DNA of 64,000 bases from Bacteroidota bacterium (GTDB lineage Bacteria; Bacteroidota; Bacteroidia; AKYH767-A; OLB10), in contig CP064983.1 of NCBI GenBank assembly GCA_016699635.1, positions 868,001 through 932,000 of the forward strand, written 5' to 3'. The translations under genes were made by a program, and so were the position numbers. Below, in pieces: positions 29,900-39,065 of this stretch; within the stretch, counting starts at the first letter, position 1, and every line of letters starts with the position of its first letter. The notes beneath the pieces are model-generated. The model did no database searches. It was not told where the DNA came from and saw only the letters and a program-made list of their open reading frames with translations.

Positions 29900-30660
29900 T
29901 GTTTGAAAATAACTTTAGAATTGTTTGTAGTCTGTTCAGCAACTTCTGCCACTGAACAATTTTTTATGACAGCTAATTTCTGTGCTGTCAGCAGTAAATA
30001 TTCAGGAATATTCCTTTTGCCACGATGAGGCACCGGAGGTAAATATGGCGCATCGGTCTCCAAAACAATGTGCTTTAATCCTACCTGACTGACAATTGCA
30101 TCAAGACCTGAATTCTTGTAAGTAACTACACCTCCAATGCCCAGATACATTCCCATGTCGGTTATTGCTTTTGCTTCTTCTATACTTCCACTGAAACAAT
30201 GGAAAACACCTTTTACACTTAGACCTGATAATTGTATAAGTTCAATGGCACGTGTAGTTGCTGAGCGCGAATGAATGCTTACCGGCAGATTTAATTCACA
30301 AGACCATGTAATCTGTTTTAAAAAAGCTTCTTCCTGTTCTTTTATAAAACTTTTATCCCAGTAAAAGTCAAGACCAATTTCTCCTACACCAAAATATTTT
30401 CCCTTTGACAATTCAGACTCAACCAAAGCCAACTCAGCCAAATAATCTTCTTTTACAGAGCATGGATGCAACCCCATCATAGGAAAACAATTCTCCGGAA
30501 ACTGTTTGCACAATTCAAGCATTTCGTTAACACTTGATTTTTCAACATTAGGAAGAAAAAAACGACTCACACCGGCATCAATAGCCTGTTGCATAAGCTC
30601 TTTCCTGTCTGCATCAAACTCAGTGGCATAGAGATGTGTGTGTGTATCTGTAAAAATCAT
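29896..30660 (-). CDS. tatD: TatD-family metal-dependent hydrolase
   Basis: A TIM-barrel amidohydrolase-type nuclease family. Metal ligands are visible in DTHTHLY (residues 4-10), GEIGLDFYWD, IHSRSA, FHCFSGS and LETDAPYL. The 254-residue length is normal and the frame is intact. Related proteins act as 3'-5' exonucleases or DNases. It is the first gene of a two-gene operon with ansA, a pairing that recurs in Bacteroidota. Confidence 0.93.
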   Translation of the reverse strand: MIFTDTHTHLYATEFDADRKELMQQAIDAGVSRFFLPNVEKSSVNEMLELCKQFPENCFPMMGLHPCSVKEDYLAELALVESELSKGKYFGVGEIGLDFYWDKSFIKEQEEAFLKQITWSCELNLPVSIHSRSATTRAIELIQLSGLSVKGVFHCFSGSIEEAKAITDMGMYLGIGGVVTYKNSGLDAIVSQVGLKHIVLETDAPYLPPVPHRGKRNIPEYLLLTAQKLAVIKNCSVAEVAEQTTNNSKVIFKQ

Positions 30661-30700
30661 GATGCAAAGTAAATCGAATTTAAGTATTTAAACCAATGCT

Positions 30701-30708
30701 TACCTTTG
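30701..30708 (+). promoter_or_regulatory. -7 element upstream of the GT9 gene
   Basis: TACCTTTG lies 39 bp before the chosen GT9 start; no -33 element is clear. It lies between the divergent tatD and GT9 genes. Confidence 0.4.
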
Positions 30709-30746
30709 CAAACAATGGCATTAGACATTTTTTCGAAAACCACTGT

Positions 30747-31745
30747 ATGTCCCGAGTTTTAGTCATCCGTTTTAGCTCTATTGGCGATATTGTTTTAACA
30801 ACACCTGTTTTGCGTTGTATTAAAAAACAATTGCCCAATGCAGAAGTGCATTTTCTTACCAAGCGCGATTTTAGTGATGTATTGGCAAACAACCCCTACA
30901 TTGACAATACTTTTTATGTTGACAATAACCTTCCTGAAATTATCAGGCAGCTAAAAATGGTTGGCTATGATTATATTGTTGACCTGCATCACAACATGCG
31001 TTCATGGAAAGTGAAAAGAGCAGTAAGAGCAAAAAAATTCAGTTTTAACAAGCTTAATATTGAAAAGTGGATTTACGTCAATTTTAAAATAAATAAGTTG
31101 CCGCATCAAACATATTGTTGACCGTTATTTTGATGCCATCAGCCCAATGGGTGTGGTGAATGATGGGCAGGGTCTTGACTATTTCATTAACCCGCTTGAT
31201 GAAGTTGACATTTCTACTTTTTTACCTGCATCATTCCGTCAGGGATATGTGGCCTTTGTTGTGGGTGCCAAACATGCTACTAAATGTCTGCCACTTGAAA
31301 AAATGAAAGAAATTATCAGCGGACTGAAGCATCAGGTTGTTTTGCTTGGCGGATTTGAAGACAAACAGAAAGGAGCAGAGCTTCAGAAATTATTTCCCGA
31401 AAAAGTTTTTAATGCCTGCGGCATAACAAGTATTACCAGTCGGCATCACTCATCAAACAAAGTAAAGCCGTAATCACACATGACACCGGACTGATGCATA
31501 TTGCTGCAGCCTTGCGAAAAAAAATTGTTTCCGTTTGGGGAAACACCGTCCCTGAGTTTGGAATGTATCCCTATCTGCCTGTAAACAGTGTGCCTTTCAG
31601 CATCAGCGAAGTGAAGAATTTAAACTGCAGGCCTTGTTCTAAAATTGGTTACAACACCTGTCCTAAAAAACATTTCCGCTGTATGAACGATATGGATATT
31701 CAGGAAATCATAAAGAACACACAGCATTATTTTGAAACCAAATAA
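30747..31745 (+). CDS. Glycosyltransferase family 9 (heptosyltransferase-like), two frameshifts
   Basis: An enzyme of the LPS heptosyltransferase (GT9) fold. MSRVLVIRFSSIGDIVLTTPVLR is the classic start and fixes the ATG at 30747. DLHHNMRSWKVKRA, FVVGAKHATKCLPLEKM and AVITHDTGLMHIAAALRKKIVSVWGNT are the family blocks. Frame changes near 31110 (PHQ to HIVDRYFDA) and 31433 (CGIT to YQSASLIKQSK) split it into three pieces. Joined, it has the usual length of about 330. It probably adds a heptose or other sugar to lipid A core or another surface glycan; rfaE1 elsewhere in the window fits a heptose pathway. Confidence 0.87.
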
Positions 31746-31805
31746 TCCGATGCCGATAATTAAAATTTATTAATAACCCTGTTGAATAAATTCTGTTTCA
31801 GGTTA

Positions 31806-31834
31806 TTGATGCAGTGTTTTACCATCTAAATTTG
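31806..31834 (+). promoter_or_regulatory. Promoter of the ftsX operon
   Basis: TTG (31806-31808), an 18-bp spacer and TAAATTTG (31827-31834) match the phylum consensus, 5 bp before the ftsX ATG, so the message would have almost no leader. Confidence 0.5.
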
Positions 31835-31839
31835 CTGCC

Positions 31840-32712
31840 ATGAGTGAAGATAATAAACTGGCAAGGAAGGCACTTCGCAGTTCAAATATTTCAACCGTAA
31901 TTAGTATTTCATTAGTATTGTTTCTGATTGGTTCATTGGGGCTGTTACTCATCAATGCCAAACAACTTTCTGATTACTTAAAAGAAAATGTAATCTTAAC
32001 GGTGATGATGAAGCAGGAAGCCTCTGATGCCGACATTCAGAATCTTAAAAAACAATTAGAAGGAAATGCTTTTATTAAAGAAGTATCATACATCAGCAGC
32101 GAACAGGCGGCAGAGCAATTAAAACAAGAACTGGGAGAAGATTTCAATACTTTCTTAGGGTTTAATCCATTGTTGCCACTGATGGAAATAAAACTTAAGC
32201 CCGACTATACTGAAGAGAATAATATTTCGCAGCTAAAAGATTTTATTTCTAAAAACAGTATAGTTAAGGAAGTTTATTTTCAGGAGTCGTTGCTCGATGC
32301 CATCAATAAAAATATCAGAAATATCAGCTTGATTATTCTTGGATTCAGTGCTGTGTTGTTCTTTATTGCTGGTGCATTAATCAACAACACTATCAGGCTT
32401 GCGCTCTATGCTAAACGTATGCTCATAAAAAGTATGAAGTTAGTTGGGGCCACAAGAAATTTTATCAGAAAACCATTTATTGTAAGAGGAATTTTGCAAG
32501 GTCTGATTGGCGCAGTCATTGCCAATATTATGATTTTAGTAGTGTTTTACTATGCCAAAAAGCAGATTCCTGAAATCATAGCATTTGAAAATCCGGTGAA
32601 TTTGAGCATAGTTTTAGGCATTGTGGTGTTTTTAGGCATTTTTATTTCAGGATTCAGCACCTATTTTGCAGTAAATAAATATCTTCGCCAACGAACTGAA
32701 GACATCTTTTAA
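31840..32712 (+). CDS. ftsX: Cell division protein FtsX
   Basis: The permease-like subunit of FtsEX, which activates peptidoglycan hydrolases at the septum. An N-terminal span (about 18-40) precedes an extracytoplasmic domain (LTVMMKQEASDADIQNLKKQLE to KEVYFQESLLDAI), then three C-terminal spans with the loop KSMKLVGATRNFIRKPFIVRGILQGLIGA typical of FtsX. It is 290 residues and intact. It is the first gene of an ftsX-DUF3098-uppP-truB cluster, a recurrent Bacteroidota arrangement. Confidence 0.93.
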   Translation: MSEDNKLARKALRSSNISTVISISLVLFLIGSLGLLLINAKQLSDYLKENVILTVMMKQEASDADIQNLKKQLEGNAFIKEVSYISSEQAAEQLKQELGEDFNTFLGFNPLLPLMEIKLKPDYTEENNISQLKDFISKNSIVKEVYFQESLLDAINKNIRNISLIILGFSAVLFFIAGALINNTIRLALYAKRMLIKSMKLVGATRNFIRKPFIVRGILQGLIGAVIANIMILVVFYYAKKQIPEIIAFENPVNLSIVLGIVVFLGIFISGFSTYFAVNKYLRQRTEDIF

Positions 32713-32724
32713 CAATTCAAATTC

Positions 32725-33003
32725 ATGGCAAAGGAAAAAACCATAACCAAAAGTACAACAGCAAAGTCTGCATCAAAGCCGGAAATACAATTAGCCTTTG
32801 GAAAAATAAATTACATCCTGATGATTTCGGGCATAGTACTTATTCTGTTCGGCTATATGCTGATGAGTGGTGGCGGTTCTGACGATCCAAAAGTTTTTAA
32901 TCCTGCCATTTTTGATACACAACGATTAACAGTTGCGCCAATAATGGTAGTGCTTGGCTATGCCCTTGAAGTACTTGCCATTGTTGTGAATGCAAAAGAT
33001 TAA
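32725..33003 (+). CDS. DUF3098 family membrane protein
   Basis: 92 residues: a charged, Lys/Ser/Thr-rich cytoplasmic head, span 1 (YILMISGIVLILFGYMLMSG), a short loop with the DUF3098 block GGGSDDPKVFNPAIFDTQRLTVAP, and span 2. The function is unknown. Its fixed place between ftsX and uppP suggests a part in envelope or division biology; this is inference from context only. Confidence 0.85.
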   Translation: MAKEKTITKSTTAKSASKPEIQLAFGKINYILMISGIVLILFGYMLMSGGGSDDPKVFNPAIFDTQRLTVAPIMVVLGYALEVLAIVVNAKD

Positions 33004-33024
33004 AACACTCTTCCAACTATTTTA

Positions 33025-33825
33025 ATGAATACACTGCAGGCTATCATTCTGGCCATCATTGAAGGTATCACAGAGTTTCTGCCTGTATCTTCTACCGGAC
33101 ACATGATTATCGGCTCCTCCGTAATGGGCATTGCCGAACTTCCCATCACTAAAACATTTACTGTTGCCATTCAGTTTGGCGCAATTTTATCTGTGGTATT
33201 TTTATACTGGCGTAAGTTTTTAGTTATTGATTTTAATTTTTATAAAAAGTTACTGATTGCATTTATTCCTGCTGCTGTTTTAGGCAAGCTGCTTGACGAC
33301 TACATTGATGCTTTGCTCGAAAATGTATTGGTGGTTGCAGCCATGTTGCTTGTTGGAGGTATCATATTCATTTTGCTTGACAAATGGTTTCAGAAAACAG
33401 AAGAACGCGGAAGCGAAGAACTCACAAAAGATAAATCTGCTTTTTATATAGGATTGTTTCAGTGCATTGCCATGATTCCGGGAGTATCGCGCTCGGCAGC
33501 TACCATCATTGGCGGCTTAGCTCAGGGACTCAATAAAAAAGCTGCTGCAGAATTTTCGTTCTTCCTTGCCGTGCCAACTATGTTTGCAGCTACACTATAT
33601 AAAATGTATGGCTTCTATAAACTGAATGGAGGTTTCACCGCAGAAGAAATAAAATTATTTGCTGTGGGAAATGTTGTTGCATTTATTGTAGCTGCCATTG
33701 CCATAAAATCATTTATAAATTATCTGACCAAGCATGGATTTAAAATTTTCGGATGGTACAGAATAATTATTGGTGCTGCAATTTTACTGTTGCACTTTGC
33801 AGGCATTGAACTTAAAATGCTTTAA
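33025..33825 (+). CDS. uppP: Undecaprenyl-diphosphatase (BacA/UppP)
   Basis: A membrane phosphatase that recycles undecaprenyl diphosphate to the monophosphate carrier used for peptidoglycan and O-antigen. EGITEFLPVSSTGHMII holds the catalytic Glu-rich motif and PGVSRSAATI the PGxSRSxxT motif. There are about eight spans in 266 residues. The frame is intact and lies 21 bp after DUF3098. Confidence 0.95.
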   Translation: MNTLQAIILAIIEGITEFLPVSSTGHMIIGSSVMGIAELPITKTFTVAIQFGAILSVVFLYWRKFLVIDFNFYKKLLIAFIPAAVLGKLLDDYIDALLENVLVVAAMLLVGGIIFILLDKWFQKTEERGSEELTKDKSAFYIGLFQCIAMIPGVSRSAATIIGGLAQGLNKKAAAEFSFFLAVPTMFAATLYKMYGFYKLNGGFTAEEIKLFAVGNVVAFIVAAIAIKSFINYLTKHGFKIFGWYRIIIGAAILLLHFAGIELKML

Positions 33826-33830
33826 TCTGC

Positions 33831-34541
33831 ATGCCTGATTATTTACAAGGTGAAGTGCTGTTGGTAGATAAACCTTTAGAGTGGACATCTTTTGATGTAG
33901 TGAATAAATTAAGAGGCACCTTACAGCATCTGAAATTTGAAGACGGCAGCAGACCTTATAAAAAAATAAAAGTTGGACATGCCGGAACTTTAGACCCACT
34001 AGCAACGGGTTTGCTTATTGTTTGCACCGGTAAGGCCACAAAAAGTATTGACTCACTAATGGGTCTTGAAAAAGAATATACAGGCACTGTTACTCTTGGA
34101 CAAACTACACCATCGTATGATGCAGAGACAACAGTTGACAGGACATTTGATATATCGCACATCACTACGGAGCTAATCCATCAGGCAGCGCAAACTTTTG
34201 TTGGAGAAACAGAGCAACTGCCACCTGCACATTCTGCCGTAATTATTCAGGGTGAACGTGCTTATGAAAAAGCAAGACGTGGCGAAGAAGTAAAAGTTAC
34301 ACCACGAAAAATTAATATACAAAGTTTTGAGATTACAGCAATAGCTATGCCTGTTGTTTCATTTCGTGTTGTATGCAGTAAAGGAACCTACATACGTTCT
34401 TTAGCCAACGATTTTGGGAAAGCATTAAACTCCGGTGCATATCTGAGCTCACTCATCCGCACATGCATTGGTGATTTTAAACTTAGCAATGCACACAGTG
34501 TTGAACATTATGTTGAAGCAATAAGAAGTTTGCAGAAGTAG
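33831..34541 (+). CDS. truB: tRNA pseudouridine(55) synthase TruB
   Basis: Isomerises U55 in the tRNA T loop. VDKPLEWTSFDVVNKLRG is the family start, and KVGHAGTLDPLATGLL carries the catalytic Asp; CSKGTYIRSLANDFG is the later conserved block. 236 residues, lacking a C-terminal PUA domain, as is usual in this phylum. It starts 5 bp after uppP. Confidence 0.95.
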   Translation: MPDYLQGEVLLVDKPLEWTSFDVVNKLRGTLQHLKFEDGSRPYKKIKVGHAGTLDPLATGLLIVCTGKATKSIDSLMGLEKEYTGTVTLGQTTPSYDAETTVDRTFDISHITTELIHQAAQTFVGETEQLPPAHSAVIIQGERAYEKARRGEEVKVTPRKINIQSFEITAIAMPVVSFRVVCSKGTYIRSLANDFGKALNSGAYLSSLIRTCIGDFKLSNAHSVEHYVEAIRSLQK

Positions 34542-34646
34542 TTTTTTTAGGGGGTGGCTAGTTTTGAAATGAATCATTCTCCTTTTAGTATTTCATTATC
34601 AAAAAAATCTTTTCGAAATTCTATTCACCAAAAATCTTCTTGCAAT

Positions 34647-35357
34647 TTATTCCACATCAACCAGCGTGCCTACATGATTGCCTTCTACAAGTCGCAACAG
34701 ATTGCCCGGTGTATTCATGTCAAAGACTATGATAGGAAGTTTGTTTTCATGACACAGTGTAAATGCAGTCATATCCATAACCTTTAAATCTTTTTCGTAA
34801 ACATCATCAAAGGTCAGATGTTCAAAGCGCACTGCATCGCTATTCTTCTCAGGATCGGATGTGTAGATGCCATCAACCCTTGTTCCTTTAAGAATTACAT
34901 CGGCTTCTACTTCTATGGCACGTAATGATGCTGCTGTATCTGTTGTAAAATAGGGATTACCAGTTCCTGCACCAAAAATCACAACTCTGTTTTTTTCAAG
35001 GTGGCGCACTGCCCTTCTTCTTATAAAAGGCTCACAGATGGCATCCATAGTAATGGCAGATTGCAAACGCGTGTTTATGCCTTTATGTTCCAATGCACCT
35101 TGCAAAGCCATACTATTAATTACTGTTGCCAGCATACCCATGTAATCGCCCTGCACCCTGTCCATGCCGCCTTCTGCTGCCTGCAACCCTCTGAAAATAT
35201 TACCTCCGCCAATAACTATTGCAACCTGAACACCTTTGTCAACAATTGTTTTTATCTCCTCTGCATATTGGGTAAGCCTATTGTTGTCTATCCCAAAATT
35301 TTTCTCTCCCATTAATGCTTCACCGCTAAGTTTCAGTAATATTCTTTTATACTTCAT
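34647..35357 (-). CDS. pyrH: UMP kinase
   Basis: Phosphorylates UMP to UDP. RILLKLSGEALMG is the amino-acid-kinase start, IVIGGGNIFRG the nucleotide-binding glycine loop, DYMGMLATVINSMAL the UMP-site block, and GTGNPYFTTDTAA the PyrH signature. 236 residues, intact. It is followed upstream in the same orientation by deoC, another nucleotide gene. Confidence 0.97.
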   Translation of the reverse strand: MKYKRILLKLSGEALMGEKNFGIDNNRLTQYAEEIKTIVDKGVQVAIVIGGGNIFRGLQAAEGGMDRVQGDYMGMLATVINSMALQGALEHKGINTRLQSAITMDAICEPFIRRRAVRHLEKNRVVIFGAGTGNPYFTTDTAASLRAIEVEADVILKGTRVDGIYTSDPEKNSDAVRFEHLTFDDVYEKDLKVMDMTAFTLCHENKLPIIVFDMNTPGNLLRLVEGNHVGTLVDVE

Positions 35358-35393
35358 ATCAGATTTGTGTTTTTATCTTTTTAGTTTTTTCTT

Positions 35394-36299
35394 TTAATCT
35401 TTTGAAAAATAATCGGCACTTTGATAGGCTCCTGTAAGCTGCTTTATTATCTGCATCAGTAAATCGTTGGCTAACGAGCTTGCACCAAACCTGAACATAT
35501 CGGCATTCAACCACTCCTGCCCTAATGTTTCTCTAACCATCACTAGATATTGTAATGCCAACTTTGCAGTAGCAATGCCTCCTGCAGGTTTCATCCCGAT
35601 TTTTATTCCTGTTCTATAGTAATAATCACGAATACATTCAAGCATCACCAATGTTACCGGCAATGTTGCTGCAGGCTGCACCTTGCCTGTTGATGTTTTT
35701 ATAAAATCTGCACCTGCCGCAATAGATAACTCACTTGCTTTTCTCACATTATCCAATGTTGAAAGTTCTCCTGTTTCCAAAATCACTTTCAGATGTGCAT
35801 TGCCACAGGCTTCTTTTACAGCAGCAATTTCATCATAAACAAAATTATATTCTCCTCTTAAAAATTCACCACGCGAAATAACCATGTCAATTTCATCGGC
35901 ACCTTCTGCAACAGCATAGCGTGTTTCATCAAGTTTAAATTTTCTATTGCTCATGCCGCTGGGAAATGCAGTGGACACTGCTGCCACTTTTACTTTTGTT
36001 CCCTCCAATGCCTGCTTGGCAACAGAAACCAAATTAGCATAAACACATACAGCGGCAGCAGAAGGAATTCCTTCCATCTCATGTGGTCTGATGGCTTTGG
36101 CACAAAGCTGTCTCACTTTTCCTGGTGTGTCTTTTGCATCGAGTGTGGTGAGGTCCATCATCGAAATGGCTAACTTCAACGCTTCCATCTTCGACTCATT
36201 TTTTATGCTGCGCTTGTTTAATCGTGCAACACGCTCTTCTACACCAACCTGATCTACAGGTGGCAGGTGGTTGAGAAAACGTAAATCTGCTTTTGCCAT
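35394..36299 (-). CDS. deoC: Deoxyribose-phosphate aldolase
   Basis: Cleaves 2-deoxyribose 5-phosphate into glyceraldehyde 3-phosphate and acetaldehyde. The Schiff-base lysine lies in FIKTSTGK, and the second lysine in GIKIGMKPAGGI; EIDMVISRGEFLRGEY is the third block. The protein is of the longer form, about 300 residues. I take MAKADLRFLNHLPP as the start because the 16 residues before it are hydrophobic and not conserved-looking; an upstream ATG at 36347 is possible. Confidence 0.94.
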   Translation of the reverse strand: MAKADLRFLNHLPPVDQVGVEERVARLNKRSIKNESKMEALKLAISMMDLTTLDAKDTPGKVRQLCAKAIRPHEMEGIPSAAAVCVYANLVSVAKQALEGTKVKVAAVSTAFPSGMSNRKFKLDETRYAVAEGADEIDMVISRGEFLRGEYNFVYDEIAAVKEACGNAHLKVILETGELSTLDNVRKASELSIAAGADFIKTSTGKVQPAATLPVTLVMLECIRDYYYRTGIKIGMKPAGGIATAKLALQYLVMVRETLGQEWLNADMFRFGASSLANDLLMQIIKQLTGAYQSADYFSKD

Positions 36300-36412
36300 G
36301 CTGATAAGATAAAATTTCAGAGAGCTAAAATAAACATTCCATATCAATTGCAGTAAAATTTATTGTCGTAGGATATAGTCCAAATCATAAACAGCATTTA
36401 ATTTTTAAAATC

Positions 36413-36420
36413 TACCTTTG
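36413..36420 (+). promoter_or_regulatory. -7 element upstream of purB
   Basis: TACCTTTG lies 19 bp before the purB ATG and matches TAnnTTTG; no -33 element is evident. Confidence 0.4.
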
Positions 36421-36439
36421 CAGCACCAAATATTATGCT

Positions 36440-37785
36440 ATGTCTGATGCTCTTTTTGCCGTTTCGCCTGTTGACGGACGCTATGCCGCTGTTTGTAGTC
36501 CGTTAAAAGAATATTTTTCTGAATATGCGCTAATCCGTGAGCGTGTTAAAGTAGAAGTTAAGTATCTTATTGCACTGGCACAACTGCAATTGCCACAACT
36601 TCATATTGATTCCGGAAAATTTGAGGCACTTCGCAACATCTACCGTCAGTTTACACCGGCCGATGCAGCACAGATTAAGCAGACAGAAAAAACAACCAAT
36701 CATGATGTAAAAGCTGTTGAGTATTTTGTAAAAGAAAAATTAGAAACATTAGGCCTGAACAATGCCAAAGAGTTTGTTCACTTCGGACTTACCTCGCAAG
36801 ACATCAACAACACTGCAACACCCATGCTTGTCCGTCATGGTATTGCCGAAGTAATGCTGCCTGCATTAACAGATGTGTTAAACAAAATTGAAAGTCAGGC
36901 GCAGGAATGGAACAACATCAGCCTGCTGGCACATACACACGGACAGCCAGCAAGCCCAACAAGACTGGGAAAAGAAATGAAAGTTTTCAGTGAAAGACTT
37001 CGCTCACAGTTAGACATGCTGAAGTCAATTCCGCATAGTGCAAAATTCGGAGGGCTACAGGAAACTTCAATGCTCATGCAGTGGCTTACCCTGCTGTTGA
37101 CTGGATTTCTTTTGCTGATGATTTTGTGAACTCACTCGGATTAACACGCACAACATTCACAACACAGATTGAACCTTATGACAACCTTTCGGCTTTATTC
37201 GATAATCTAAAACGCATCAATAATATTTTATTGGATTTATGTCGTGATGTTTGGAGTTACATCAGCATGAATTATTTTTCGCAAACTGTCAAAGCCGGTG
37301 AGATTGGTTCTTCTGCAATGCCACATAAAGTTAATCCCATAGACTTTGAAAATGCAGAAGGTAATCTTGGCATTGCCAATGCACTTTTCGAACATCTGTC
37401 AGCCAAACTTCCTATTTCAAGACTTCAACGTGATTTGACTGATAGCACTGTGTTGAGAAATACCGGTGTGCCGTTTGCACATACACTCATTGCACTGAAA
37501 TCTTTACTGAAAGGATTAAATAAAATTTCGCCAAACACTCAGGTAATTGCTGCTGACCTAAATCGTCATGCAGTTGTTATTGCAGAAGCAATACAAACTA
37601 TTCTCAGACGCGAAGGCTACCCTAATCCTTATGAAGCATTAAAAGATTTAACACGAGGAAAAGAGAATATCACTTTGCAGGATATTCATCAGTTCATCAA
37701 CACACTTCAGGTTGGTGATACAGTAAAAGCTGAATTGCTGAAAATTACTCCTGAAAATTATACCGGTGTAAATTGGTCAGACTGA
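36440..37785 (+). CDS. purB: Adenylosuccinate lyase (one frameshift)
   Basis: Two steps of purine synthesis: release of fumarate from SAICAR and from adenylosuccinate. SPVDGRYAAVCSPLKEYFSE is the start; HFGLTSQDINNTATP, LAHTHGQPASPTRLGKE and the signature GEIGSSAMPHKVNPIDFENAEGN follow. The frames join near 37060: KFGG-ATGNFNAHAVAYPAVDW appears if GGAGGGCT has a fourth G. The gene is essential in most bacteria and complete otherwise, so this is the clearest case of a likely homopolymer error. The joined length of about 448 is normal. Confidence 0.95.
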
Positions 37786-38373
37786 TTTTTCCGTCAGCCT
37801 TGCAACATATTTTCCGATAATATCAAACTCAACATTTACGGTTTGTCCGCGTTTAAGATTTTTAAATGTGGTATGCTGCATGGTGAATGGAATTATTGCA
37901 ACTGAAAACATATAATCACCGGCATCAACTACTGTAAGGCTTACACCGTTGACAGTTACAGAGCCTTTCTCAACTATTAAATTTCGTGCTGAGCCATCAT
38001 TTTCAAAAATAAATTTCCAGCTTCCATTTTCATCTGTTATAGAAGTGCAAACAGCAGTACCGTCAACATGCCCCTGTACAATATGTCCGTCTAAACGTGT
38101 ATTCAACAACATGCCTCTTTCAAGATTTACTTCATTGCCTTCAACCAAACTACTAAGGTTTGTTTTGCGCAATGTTTCATCAACAGCAGTAACCTTATAG
38201 GTTTTGTTTTCATGATTAATATTTACAACAGTTAAGCAAACACCATTGTGTGCAACACTCTGATCTATTTTTAATTCATCAGCAAAAGAACATGAAACAG
38301 TAAAATGACGATTACTGCCTTCATTTTCTATTTTCTTTACAATGCCTAAAGTTTCAATAATTCCTGTAAACAT
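37777..38373 (-). CDS. ribE: Riboflavin synthase, alpha chain
   Basis: Dismutates two 6,7-dimethyl-8-ribityllumazines to riboflavin. It has two lumazine-binding repeats: MFTGIIETLGIV...SVAHNGVCLTVV and LDGHIVQGHVDGTA...GSVTVNGVSLTVV. 198 residues, intact. It is convergent with purB (9-bp overlap). No FMN riboswitch is seen upstream; the gene starts within 1 bp of the preceding surface-protein gene's stop, so it may be expressed from that unit. Confidence 0.95.
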   Translation of the reverse strand: MFTGIIETLGIVKKIENEGSNRHFTVSCSFADELKIDQSVAHNGVCLTVVNINHENKTYKVTAVDETLRKTNLSSLVEGNEVNLERGMLLNTRLDGHIVQGHVDGTAVCTSITDENGSWKFIFENDGSARNLIVEKGSVTVNGVSLTVVDAGDYMFSVAIIPFTMQHTTFKNLKRGQTVNVEFDIIGKYVARLTEKSV

Positions 38374-39065
38374 TATTTAGCACCTCCAATCAGGTTAACA
38401 GCACCTTTGAGGGTACGTGGTTTTATTCCATCAATGAAAATTTCATACACCTTTCCAATGTAATAATATACCCCATCACTCAGTCTTGTTGAGCCTTTAT
38501 CTTTTGTTCCTTTCCATAAAATATCCTTGTCATGTGTTTCAAAAACTTTATTTCCCCAACGGTTGTAGATGGTGAGTTCAACATGGTCAACATAACGATA
38601 AGGAAATGGAACAAACAAATCGTTCTTTCCATCATTGTCAGGTGTAAACACATTAGGCAATGTATAAACAGGACAGGTCTCTGCACAATAAGGTTCGCTA
38701 AGGCTGCTTTTATTTCCTGCGGAATCAACTGTCATAAAATAATAACAACCACTTGTGCTGTCGGGAATATTACGTGTGTATGTACTTTGATTAATTCCAT
38801 CCAAAGAGACAATCAGATATGGTGTAGCACTCTTTGAAGGCGCGTAATACAATTCATAAGTTATCACATCATCACCACAGGCGCTATCAGGTTTTTGCCA
38901 CGTTAAAACAACTTCGCTGTTCAGGCATGAACCCGATACTGTTGCACTGCTGATATTGCATGGGTTAACATTATCCTTAGCTGCGTTACAATTCTCCTGC
39001 GAAAAATTCAGAATAGGAGAAACAAATCCGGGTGATGAATAGCCTCCTATTGTTTCAACCTTATA
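38373..39065 (-). CDS. Surface protein with gliding-type (T9SS type B) tail, C-terminal part
   Basis: C-terminal piece of a large secreted protein split into three frames. It ends in a fibronectin-III-like segment (VITYELYYAPSKSATPYLI) and the gliding-motility-associated C-terminal domain: TLPNVFTPDNDGKNDLFVP, VELTIYNRWGNKVFETHD and SDGVYYYIGKVYE. That domain sends the protein through T9SS by the type B route. The piece is open upstream to about 39065, where it joins the middle part. Its last base pair coincides with the ribE start. Confidence 0.87.
   Translation of the reverse strand, partial: YKVETIGGYSSPGFVSPILNFSQENCNAAKDNVNPCNISSATVSGSCLNSEVVLTWQKPDSACGDDVITYELYYAPSKSATPYLIVSLDGINQSTYTRNIPDSTSGCYYFMTVDSAGNKSSLSEPYCAETCPVYTLPNVFTPDNDGKNDLFVPFPYRYVDHVELTIYNRWGNKVFETHDKDILWKGTKDKGSTRLSDGVYYYIGKVYEIFIDGIKPRTLKGAVNLIGGAK

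Noticed and set aside
30696..30746. An upstream ATG at 30696 as the GT9 start
   Set aside because: It lies before the promoter element and adds residues without similarity; MSRVLVIRFSSIGD is the conserved family start.
37777..38373. An FMN riboswitch controlling ribE
   Set aside because: The gene directly abuts the upstream coding sequence, leaving no room for the aptamer, and no conserved RFN element was seen.
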